Below, piece by piece: positions 1 through 5,146 of a stretch of DNA of 6,054 nt; the stretch's first letter is position 1, and every line of letters starts with the position of its first letter. Source of the stretch: Treponema sp. (GTDB lineage: Bacteria; Spirochaetota; Spirochaetia; Treponematales; Breznakiellaceae). A program made the position numbers and the translations under genes. Location of the stretch: positions 1-6,054 of the forward strand of contig JAISFT010000179.1 in NCBI GenBank assembly GCA_031263435.1, given 5' to 3'. The notes beneath the pieces are model-generated. The model was not told the origin of the DNA, did no database searches, and saw nothing but the letters and a program-made list of their open reading frames with translations.

Positions 1-211
1 ATCGGGGACCCTTATGGTAGTAATCCCCGTGTTTTGGGACATTATTACGATAACCCGCGAAATTCCCCCATAAATTTGTTGTAATGGCGGGAAATTGGGG
101 CCATATTATTCATAGGTAAACGGATGGTCTTGCATATGAAACGTAAATTTGATACAGAATTCCCTCTGCTGCCTTGCAGGAAATCGGGGAAGCAGCCGAC
201 AATGAAATGTT
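1..211. other. Left-edge non-coding stretch, no supported gene
   Basis: No convincing gene lies here. In plus frame 1 the sequence is open from base 1 to a TAA at 82-84 (27 codons) and could be the tail of an upstream gene, but nothing in it is recognisable. On the minus strand an ATG at 42-40 opens a frame running off the left edge (14 residues, beginning MSQNTG), with no good ribosome binding site. A leader or promoter for the following LysM gene should be here. I see an AT-rich TATTAT at 104-109, but no -35 at acceptable spacing, so I do not call a promoter. A 6-base inverted repeat (3-8 with 24-29) is the only notable symmetry. Confidence 0.5.
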
Positions 212-1081
212 ATGGACCATCGAAGCGTGATCTGCGTGGCGTTGCCCGTGTTTTTCTTCCTGATGTCCGCCATGCTCCCGGCGGAAGATCTGTTCTACCT
301 GGTGGAAAGGGGGGAAACGATCTACTCTATCGCCCGTTCCTTCAATATCGACCCCGGAGATCTTATGCTGCTCAATAATATTAGCGATGCAGCACGGCTC
401 CAGGCGGGGAGACGCCTTAGAATTCCCGTAAATCCTATGGGAATTACGGAAAACAGCGAAACGCCGCGGGTAGTTTACCGGGAGCACCGGGTGGTCCGGA
501 ATGAAACTTTGTACAGTATTGCCCGGACCAATGATACCACAGTCCAGGCCTTGCGGGAGGCCAATGGATTTTCTCAGAATTACATGCTCAAAGAGGGGGA
601 GTTGATCCGCATTCCGGTTCCCGCCGCTGCTGTTACGGAAAGTTCCGGCGCCGGGACTGTAACTTCCGCGGGCTCTGCCGATTCTCATAGTGGGGTGCGG
701 CAGACCACAGTAAGGGAAATTGACAGTTCCCTCCGCTGGCCGGTTACGCCCAGGGAGATTGTTTATATGGACGGGAAGCTGCCGGGGGTCATGGTAACCG
801 GGGATCGTGCCGAATCGGTGCGGAGTCTTACCCAGGGGACGGTGATATCCGCGGGGCCTTACCGGGGTTTCGGAAGGGTAGCGATTGTACAGGTGGCGGG
901 GGGGTACCTGTATGTTTATGGAGGCTGTGAAAGCCTGTCGGTAAAAGAAGGGGACCGGGTAAGTCCGGGGATGGAGATTGGAAAGTTGGGGGTCGATGCG
1001 GTTTCCGATAAACCCCAGTTATTTTTTCTGGTGTTTCTGAAAGATACCCCCGTCGATCCATCCACGGCTCCCCGGGCATAG
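212..1081 (+). CDS. Secreted LysM-LysM-LytM protein, NlpD-like, degenerate M23 domain
   Basis: Likely exported peptidoglycan-binding protein of 289 residues. Residues 1-24 form a signal peptide: DHR, then a hydrophobic run including LPVFFFLM, with likely cleavage after LPA. I see no lipobox at the right place. Two LysM domains follow, at about 29-72 (YLVERGETIYSIAR...LRIP) and 89-135 (HRVVRNETLYSIAR...IRIP), then a Ser/Thr/Gly linker (about 137-170) and a LytM/M23-like beta domain at 174-283. The metal sites of active M23 peptidases are absent: the HxGxD position reads LPGVM, the YAH position YGG, and HLHFE reads QLFFL. By family knowledge such domains (NlpD, EnvC) activate amidases rather than cut peptidoglycan; that role is inferred here. 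ATG 212 is the first start after an in-frame TGA at 203-205; it lacks a strong Shine-Dalgarno site, and GTG at 227 or 236 is a weaker option. A sigma factor gene starts 28 bases after the stop, probably in the same operon. Confidence 0.87.
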   Translation: MDHRSVICVALPVFFFLMSAMLPAEDLFYLVERGETIYSIARSFNIDPGDLMLLNNISDAARLQAGRRLRIPVNPMGITENSETPRVVYREHRVVRNETLYSIARTNDTTVQALREANGFSQNYMLKEGELIRIPVPAAAVTESSGAGTVTSAGSADSHSGVRQTTVREIDSSLRWPVTPREIVYMDGKLPGVMVTGDRAESVRSLTQGTVISAGPYRGFGRVAIVQVAGGYLYVYGGCESLSVKEGDRVSPGMEIGKLGVDAVSDKPQLFFLVFLKDTPVDPSTAPRA

Positions 1082-1099
1082 GACCGATTTAAAACAAAT

Positions 1100-1104
1100 G
1101 GAGG
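1100..1104 (+). promoter_or_regulatory. Ribosome binding site deciding the sigma factor start
   Basis: GGAGG lies five bases before ATG 1110 (GGAGG-TTTGT-ATG), an ideal Shine-Dalgarno arrangement. The in-frame ATG at 1098 overlaps this site and has no site of its own, so 1110 is preferred; the longer form would add only MEVC. Confidence 0.85.
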
Positions 1105-1109
1105 TTTGT

Positions 1110-2099
1110 ATGTCAAAAATAGCAGTACAGAAAGACAGCGGCGGTCATTTTGGACCGGCGCGGGTGTCCAAGAAGACAAAACGGGCGCGGCCGTTCAAGG
1201 AAACGGATCCCTTAGCCCTGTACTTTAAGCAGATTTCCCGTTACTCCCTGCTTGCGGTGGAGGAGGAACGGCATATTGGTCAAAAGATGGACGAACTGCG
1301 GACACAGCTTAAACAGCTTAAAGAGGAGGAGGACCCCGCTAAAAACCGGGAGGAAAAGGCCTCTCTGGAAGCCCTGCTTCTGAGCTACAAGAACAGGATG
1401 ATCAACGCCAACCTGCGGCTGGTGGTTTCCATCGCGAAGAATTACCAGCACCGGGGCCTCTCCCTGCTGGATCTGATCGATGAGGGCAATATCGGCCTGA
1501 TTGAGGCGGTGGAACGTTTCGACTATACCCGGGGCTGCAGATTCTCTACCTACGGCACCTGGTGGATCAGACAGGCGATTATCAAAAGCATTGCCGACAA
1601 GGGGCGGGTAATCCGCATCCCCAACTACATGCTGAACACCATAAAGAAATGCTACTTTGTCGCCAAGCAGCTTACCCAGGATCTTGGCCGGGACCCCAGC
1701 GATGAGGAACTTTCCGAGTATTTGGGGGTGCCGGTTTCCAAGGTTAAGGAAATAGTAAAGCTGTCGCAGGAAACGACGAGTCTCGATATCATCGTTGACG
1801 ATGCCAACCTGACCCGTCTGGCGGATCTTATCAAGGACGAAACTCTGACCGAACCCTTTGAAAAGGTCTTTTCCATGACGATTCGGGACACCATGGGGGA
1901 TATTCTTTCCCAGCTTTCCGAACGGGAGATGAAGATTATCCAACTGCGCTACGGTCTTACGGGACAGGAACCCCTTACCCTGGAAGAAACGGGAAAGATT
2001 CTGGGGATTACCCGGGAACGGGTCCGCCAAATCCAGGAGAAGGCTACCTTTAAGCTGCGGGGCCTCAAGGAACTCCACGAGCTGCGGGGTAACGCGTAG
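1110..2099 (+). CDS. RNA polymerase sigma-70 family factor, group 2 (RpoS-like)
   Basis: Directs core RNA polymerase to promoters. The 329 residues (from ATG 1110) contain region 1.2 (about 33-60, DPLALYFKQISRYSLL), a short Lys/Glu-rich linker (about 61-95, possibly coiled coil), region 2 (about 97-174, with NLRLVVSIAKNY, DLIDEGNIGLIEAVERFDY and YGTWWIRQAI), region 3 (about 175-240) and region 4 (about 265-320, LSEREMKIIQLRYGL, then a helix-turn-helix ending GITRERVRQIQEKA). Region 1.1 and the large non-conserved insert of housekeeping RpoD are absent, and the length matches RpoS-type factors (about 330). In region 2.4 the Gln that reads the -10 element is kept (Q155), but the position of E. 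coli sigma-70 T440 is Ile158. It follows the LysM-LytM gene by 28 bases, as rpoS follows nlpD in enterobacteria. Sigma-70 family is certain; RpoS-like role is inferred, and a primary-type SigA annotation is possible. Confidence 0.93.
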   Translation: MSKIAVQKDSGGHFGPARVSKKTKRARPFKETDPLALYFKQISRYSLLAVEEERHIGQKMDELRTQLKQLKEEEDPAKNREEKASLEALLLSYKNRMINANLRLVVSIAKNYQHRGLSLLDLIDEGNIGLIEAVERFDYTRGCRFSTYGTWWIRQAIIKSIADKGRVIRIPNYMLNTIKKCYFVAKQLTQDLGRDPSDEELSEYLGVPVSKVKEIVKLSQETTSLDIIVDDANLTRLADLIKDETLTEPFEKVFSMTIRDTMGDILSQLSEREMKIIQLRYGLTGQEPLTLEETGKILGITRERVRQIQEKATFKLRGLKELHELRGNA

Positions 2100-2117
2100 C
2101 ACTTCCAAGAACTTAGG

Positions 2118-2193
2118 GAGGGGGAGCACCGTTGATGTACAGGGTAAACCAATTTTACCCTGTAACAAGCCTTTTGGCGGGCGGCTCCCCCTC
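2118..2193. repeat. Nested inverted repeat after the sigma factor gene
   Basis: Two perfect inverted repeats sit one inside the other. The outer arms are GAGGGGGAGC (2118-2127) and GCTCCCCCTC (2184-2193). The inner hairpin is TACAGGGTAAA (2138-2148), loop CCAAT, TTTACCCTGTA (2154-2164), 11 base pairs. The element begins 18 bases after the sigma stop codon. No U-run follows the inner stem (ACAAGCCTTTTGG), so it is not a textbook intrinsic terminator; 3'-end protection, termination aid or an interspersed repeat are all possible. Confidence 0.75.
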
Positions 2194-2202
2194 GCTCCAT
2201 AA

Positions 2203-2311
2203 AAACACTTGCTTTTTTTCCCAGTGCAAACTTTATTTATGCAGTTTTGCCAAAGGCAAAACTGCGGAGGTCAAGGGCCGCAGGTCCTTGACCCAAACCC
2301 CGCAAGTGTTT
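2203..2311. repeat. Palindromic element with 10-base terminal inverted repeats and two inner hairpins
   Basis: Outer arms AAACACTTGC (2203-2212) and GCAAGTGTTT (2302-2311) are perfect complements. They enclose a perfect 11-base-pair hairpin, GCAGTTTTGCC-AAA-GGCAAAACTGC (2241-2265), and an 8-base-pair hairpin, GGTCAAGG (2269-2276) with CCTTGACC (2286-2293). The spacer lies between the convergent sigma and toxin genes. I see no clear target-site duplication and no coding capacity. It may be a small interspersed palindromic repeat or a structured 3' region shared by both convergent transcripts. The symmetry is read directly from sequence; function is unknown. Confidence 0.7.
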
Positions 2312-2340
2312 GTTATTCCGCTACCCCCACTTGTTTTTTT
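2303..2340 (+). terminator. Possible weak intrinsic terminator for the sigma factor transcript
   Basis: CAAGTG (2303-2308) can pair with CACTTG (2328-2333), and seven T residues follow at once (2334-2340). The stem is short and the 19-base loop is long, so this is a weak terminator at best. The left arm can instead pair with the 10-base arm at 2203-2212, so the two structures exclude each other. It lies about 200 bases after the sigma stop codon. Confidence 0.3.
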
Positions 2341-2366
2341 CAGAATCTATCCCTGGTCCGGCATTT

Positions 2367-2711
2367 TTATTTATTTATACCAAGAACCAGCAACATTCCG
2401 TTTTCTACTTTTTCCATTGTCTCTCGTTTTACTTTCGATATTCGTTCAATAAATTTTTGTCTGTCCAAAGCATAAAATTGTGCAACCAGTATCACCGAGT
2501 CTTTACCCAGTTTTGATTCTTTATTATTTACAAGTACATTCCCCGGAGCATCCAATAACCGTAAATTTGCAGTTAAAGGCAATACAACAATAGTCCTGAT
2601 TCGGCTTTCATTAAATGCGTCATCTTGTACTATAAGAACAGGACGCTTGAAACCGGCTTCACTTCCAAAGGGAATTCCAAAATCCGCCCACCATATTTCA
2701 CCACGAATCAT
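2367..2711 (-). CDS. mazF: MazF/PemK family endoribonuclease toxin
   Basis: Toxin of a type II toxin-antitoxin pair, 114 residues, the usual size for MazF. The family cuts mRNA at short sequences and is held inactive by its antitoxin. Visible marks: N-terminal RGEIWWADF (3-11), the GSEAGFKRPVLIVQ segment (16-29) and the strand VVLPLT (42-47). Arg23 and Thr47 correspond to the catalytic Arg and Thr of Bacillus subtilis MazF, so the enzyme looks intact. The cleavage sequence cannot be read from this data. The start at 2711-2709 lies inside the 3' end of the antitoxin gene (14-base overlap), which suggests translational coupling; a weak GGGA lies upstream. The gene is AT-rich compared with its neighbours, as expected of an acquired module. 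No canonical terminator follows; transcription would run into the palindromic spacer toward the convergent sigma gene. Confidence 0.92.
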   Translation of the reverse strand: MIRGEIWWADFGIPFGSEAGFKRPVLIVQDDAFNESRIRTIVVLPLTANLRLLDAPGNVLVNNKESKLGKDSVILVAQFYALDRQKFIERISKVKRETMEKVENGMLLVLGINK

Positions 2712-2946
2712 TTTTTGTTATTTCCCTTATGCTTTCAAGTCCTGCGTATTCAATCGGTTCAAATTCCCTGTAATAATCGTCATTATATACTTCATTTAAT
2801 TTTTCAGTGATTTTTTTACGATTATTCTTTTCCAAATATTCCAATAAAGCATTCAGATAAAGTTTGCTCCGGGGAATACCCATATAACGGGCAGTTTTTT
2901 CCGCTTCATAAAAAACCTGATCCGGTAAAGAAATTGCTGTTTTCAT
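2698..2946 (-). CDS. Ribbon-helix-helix antitoxin, MazE-like
   Basis: Partner of the overlapping MazF toxin; 82 residues. Residues 1-40 fit a ribbon-helix-helix DNA-binding fold: strand KTAISLP (2-8), helix 1 from DQVFYEAEKTARYMG, turn with IPRSK (24-28), helix 2 SKLYLNALLEYLEK. The second half (41-82) is charged, with the acidic stretch EVYNDDYYREFEPIEY, and is the likely toxin-binding tail; this follows family knowledge of RHH-type MazE such as the Bacillus one. The start at 2946 is required because the first strand begins at residue 2. No Shine-Dalgarno site precedes it, and the promoter lies so close that the mRNA is predicted to be leaderless. The tandem repeats in the promoter suggest self-repression. 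The gene is strongly AT-rich: in 2761-2820 I count 14 G+C of 60. Confidence 0.88.
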   Translation of the reverse strand: MKTAISLPDQVFYEAEKTARYMGIPRSKLYLNALLEYLEKNNRKKITEKLNEVYNDDYYREFEPIEYAGLESIREITKNDSW

Positions 2947-2951
2947 ATTTA

Positions 2952-2971
2952 TAGTATAACATTAGTATAAC
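2952..2971 (-). promoter_or_regulatory. Tandem 9-base repeat, likely antitoxin operator
   Basis: The minus-strand sequence GTTATACTA occurs twice, at 2971-2963 and 2960-2952, 11 bases apart, which is about one helical turn. One copy contains the -10 element and the other sits in the spacer. Ribbon-helix-helix antitoxins bind short repeated sites on one DNA face, so these copies are good candidates for the autoregulatory operator; that function is inferred. Confidence 0.6.
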
Positions 2972-2981
2972 TTTATGTCAA
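2953..2981 (-). promoter_or_regulatory. Sigma-70 type promoter of the mazEF-like operon
   Basis: On the minus strand, TTGACA (2981-2976) is followed by a 17-base spacer and TATACT (2958-2953): a perfect -35, optimal spacing and a five-of-six -10. Six bases (ATAAAT) separate the -10 from the antitoxin ATG, so the expected transcription start is the A of that ATG and the mRNA would have no leader. Confidence 0.8.
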
Positions 2982-3024
2982 TTAACGAATGTCAGCATTA
3001 AAACCGATCCGGTTGTTTAGTCCT

Positions 3025-3153
3025 GGCGGTCTGTTCGTCTCCGGCTGAGCGGCCGGCGGTTCCGGGGGTTTGGGGGCGCCGGGGAATTGAAGAACAGCGC
3101 CTGGGCGGACCTCTGCCGGCGCCCCCAGGAGAAGGGGGGAGGCCAAGACCGCC
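3025..3153. repeat. GC-rich nested inverted repeats between the TRAP and toxin-antitoxin operons
   Basis: The outer arms GGCGGTCT (3025-3032) and AGACCGCC (3146-3153) pair, and CCT/AGG extends them (3022-3024 with 3156-3158) across a two-base bulge. Inside lies a perfect 12-base inverted repeat, TGGGGGCGCCGG (3071-3082) with CCGGCGCCCCCA (3116-3127), separated by 33 bases. Part of the right outer arm can instead form CCGCCT-T-AGGCGG (3149-3161). No gene is visible here. The element may be a genomic repeat or a structured RNA at the end of the TRAP operon transcript. Confidence 0.65.
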
Positions 3154-3171
3154 TTAGGCGGGCTGGGCCGG

Positions 3172-3207
3172 GGGGGAAGGCGAGCCAGCGAAGCTGGCTA
3201 TTCCCCC
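3172..3207. repeat. Hairpin directly after the TRAP permease gene
   Basis: AGCCAGC (3183-3189) and GCTGGCT (3193-3199) form a 7-base-pair stem with a GAA loop (TTC on the minus strand). GGGGGAA (3172-3178) and TTCCCCC (3201-3207) add a second stem across an asymmetric bulge. In the transcript of the minus-strand permease gene, the stem begins 10 bases after the stop codon. The seven U residues lie before the stem, not after it, so this is not a standard intrinsic terminator in that direction. Stabilisation of the mRNA end is a reasonable guess. Confidence 0.65.
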
Positions 3208-3217
3208 TCTAAAAAAA

Positions 3218-5146
3218 TCAGAAGAACTGGGCCAGGAAGGTGGAAAGGACCGGCACATAAGTTACCAGCATGACGATGACAAACTGGATGATCAGGAAGG
3301 GGAAGACATAGCGGCAGATGTCTATGAAGGATTTTTTGAAGCGGTACGAGGCAAGGAACAGGTTAAGGCCCACCGGAGGGGTCATGAAGCCCAGCTCCAG
3401 GTTGATGATGAAGATGACGCCCAGGTGTACGGGATCGATGCCGTAGGCCGCTCCCAGCGGAACAAGGAGGGGGAGGACGATAAGGATGGCGGAAAAAATA
3501 TCCATGAGGCAGCCGACGACCAGCAGCGCCAGGTTCAGGAGCAGGAGGAACAGGTACTTTGATTCGACGGTTCGCTGCATCCAGTCCGCCAGTTTCATGG
3601 GGACGTTGGTGTCTACGATGTAATACGACAGGGACTGGGAGAGGGCCAGAATCGCCAGGACGCCGCCGATGATGGGCACCGCCTTGAGGAAGACCTGGGG
3701 TATGGCCCTGAACGGGATGTCCCGGTGGATGAGGACTTCGACGACGAAGATGTAGATGAGTGCCGCGGCGCCGGTTTCTACCAGGGTAAGGGTGCCGGTA
3801 AAATAGCCGGTTATCAGCAGGAAGGGGAGCAGGATTTCCAGGCTTGAGGCCTTGAGGGATCGCAGGGAATCGGAAAGCTTAAAGCGCTCCACGGGGATTT
3901 TGGTCCGTATCGAGATGGCGATGCCGAAGATGATTACCGCGGCTACCAGAATGACGCCGGGAATAAGGCCCCCGGCCAGCATCTGGAATACGTTGGCGTC
4001 CGTCATGGCCCCCACCAGGATAAGGGGGAGGCTGGGGGGGAACAGAAGGCCGATGCTCCCCACGCTGGTCAGGAGGCCGATGGAAAATTTTTCCGGGTAT
4101 TTTACGTGGTCCACCAGGATGGAATAGAGAATTCCCCCCAATGCCAGGATGGTTACGCCGGAGGCGCCGGTAAAGGACGTGAAGAAAGCGCAGATGACCA
4201 CCGTGGCGATGATCATGCCCCCGGGGATCCAGGAGAAAAGGTTGCGGAAGGTGCGTACCAGCCGTTCCCCCGCCTTGCTTTCCGAAAGGAAAAAGCCCAC
4301 CAGGGTAAAGAGGGGGATGGGGATGATGCTGTCGTTGGTCAGGGCGGAGTAAATATCCGTGGGCACCACATCAACGGGGATGCCGGAGGCTTCGAGGAGC
4401 AGCAGGACCAGGCCCCCCATGACCACAAAGAGGGGAAGCCCCGCCAGGGCGCCGGCCAGCAGGATGACCAGGGCGGGGATTTTGACTACCAGAACCAGCG
4501 AATGGAGGAAATCGCCGATGTTCTGCGCCCAGGAGGGGATGTCGTATTCCCAGATAAATTTGGCGATGGAGGGGAAGCTTACCGCTACCCCCAGGACGAT
4601 GGCCAAGACGGGGAAGATCCGCCGGGGGCCTGTCAGACCGGTGCGCCGGGCAAAACGGATGGCTATGATGATGTAGCCCACGGGGATGATGGCGGCAAGG
4701 ACCCGGTCGGGGATAAAGCCTACCATGTCCCCCACGAGGGCAATTCTTAAAAACGCGGGGCCGCAGCAGCCGATGGCGGTAACGATGAACGCGGCCAGGA
4801 GGTTGGAAAAACAGGAGAGGCGCTGCCGTATCTTCCCTTGGGAGAAGTACTGGACCAGGGCAATGGAAAGATGCTCCCCGGTCCGGGTGGTGATCATCCC
4901 CGCCAGCATTCCCCCTATCAGCAGAAGGTGGATCAAAAATTCCGTGGAACTGGGGATGCCGCGGCTAAAGAAAATACGGGCCACCGCTTCCGCCGCGGAA
5001 AGCAGGGTCATCAGGATAAACGAAGCAAAACAGGCCCAGTTTTCTATGCGGCAGAGCAGCGAATTCCGCCCCTGCCCGTCGGGGTTCTCCTCAGGGTTTT
5101 CGTCAAGCCCGGCAGCGGGTAAGTCCTGTCCCGGTGCGGATGTCAA
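3218..5146 (-). CDS. dctM: TRAP transporter fused permease, DctQ-DctM
   Basis: Membrane part of a tripartite ATP-independent periplasmic (TRAP) transporter, 642 residues, using an ion gradient to import substrate delivered by the receptor encoded just upstream. A hydrophilic N-terminus (1-33) precedes the small DctQ domain (about 34-168, four hydrophobic segments, including FILMTLLSAAEAVARIFF). A linking hydrophobic segment (about 177-195) leads to the DctM domain (about 215-642). DctM signatures are clear: LFPPSLPLILVGAMT (368-382), GCLMDIFSAILIVLPLLVPL (545-564) and MTPPVGLNLF (588-597). Fused QM permeases are known, for example in the Haemophilus sialic acid system. The start is TTG at 5146-5144, overlapping the receptor TGA stop as TTGA, with GGAG six bases before it; no in-frame ATG or GTG occurs before residue 46, which is inside the first membrane segment. 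The substrate cannot be told from the permease. Confidence 0.93.
   Translation of the reverse strand: MTSAPGQDLPAAGLDENPEENPDGQGRNSLLCRIENWACFASFILMTLLSAAEAVARIFFSRGIPSSTEFLIHLLLIGGMLAGMITTRTGEHLSIALVQYFSQGKIRQRLSCFSNLLAAFIVTAIGCCGPAFLRIALVGDMVGFIPDRVLAAIIPVGYIIIAIRFARRTGLTGPRRIFPVLAIVLGVAVSFPSIAKFIWEYDIPSWAQNIGDFLHSLVLVVKIPALVILLAGALAGLPLFVVMGGLVLLLLEASGIPVDVVPTDIYSALTNDSIIPIPLFTLVGFFLSESKAGERLVRTFRNLFSWIPGGMIIATVVICAFFTSFTGASGVTILALGGILYSILVDHVKYPEKFSIGLLTSVGSIGLLFPPSLPLILVGAMTDANVFQMLAGGLIPGVILVAAVIIFGIAISIRTKIPVERFKLSDSLRSLKASSLEILLPFLLITGYFTGTLTLVETGAAALIYIFVVEVLIHRDIPFRAIPQVFLKAVPIIGGVLAILALSQSLSYYIVDTNVPMKLADWMQRTVESKYLFLLLLNLALLVVGCLMDIFSAILIVLPLLVPLGAAYGIDPVHLGVIFIINLELGFMTPPVGLNLFLASYRFKKSFIDICRYVFPFLIIQFVIVMLVTYVPVLSTFLAQFF

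Noticed and set aside
1..84. Partial frames at the left edge on both strands
   Set aside because: Plus frame 1 (27 codons, stop at 82-84) and minus frame from 42 (14 codons) are too short and have no recognisable motif or clear ribosome binding site.
85..100. Sigma-54-like sequence TGGCGGGAAATTGGGG upstream of the LysM gene
   Set aside because: The GG and GC elements must be 10 bases apart; here the -12 position reads GG, so the core match fails.
1098..1109. Upstream ATG 1098 as the sigma factor start
   Set aside because: It overlaps the GGAGG that serves ATG 1110 and has no ribosome binding site of its own.
1212..2168. Minus-strand open frame of 318 codons across the sigma factor gene
   Set aside because: Antisense to a clearly conserved sigma-70 protein, with no recognisable domain.
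2132..2516. Overlapping plus-strand frames in the spacer and opposite the toxin gene
   Set aside because: They run through the perfect hairpins and antisense to mazF, have no good start signals, and read as low-complexity Phe/Leu/Ser sequence.
2989..3051. Small plus-strand frame of about 20 codons starting MSALKP in the spacer upstream of the antitoxin
   Set aside because: No ribosome binding site and no similarity I recognise; it overlaps the start of the palindromic spacer.
2100..3217. CRISPR array, tRNA or riboswitch in the two spacers
   Set aside because: The repeats are inverted and not regularly spaced; I see no cloverleaf and no known aptamer core.
4106..4750. Long plus-strand open frame (214 codons) opposite the permease gene
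   Set aside because: It mirrors the permease in a low-complexity Gly/Asp/Gln-rich translation typical of the antisense of GC-rich membrane protein genes; the permease motifs on the other strand are unambiguous.
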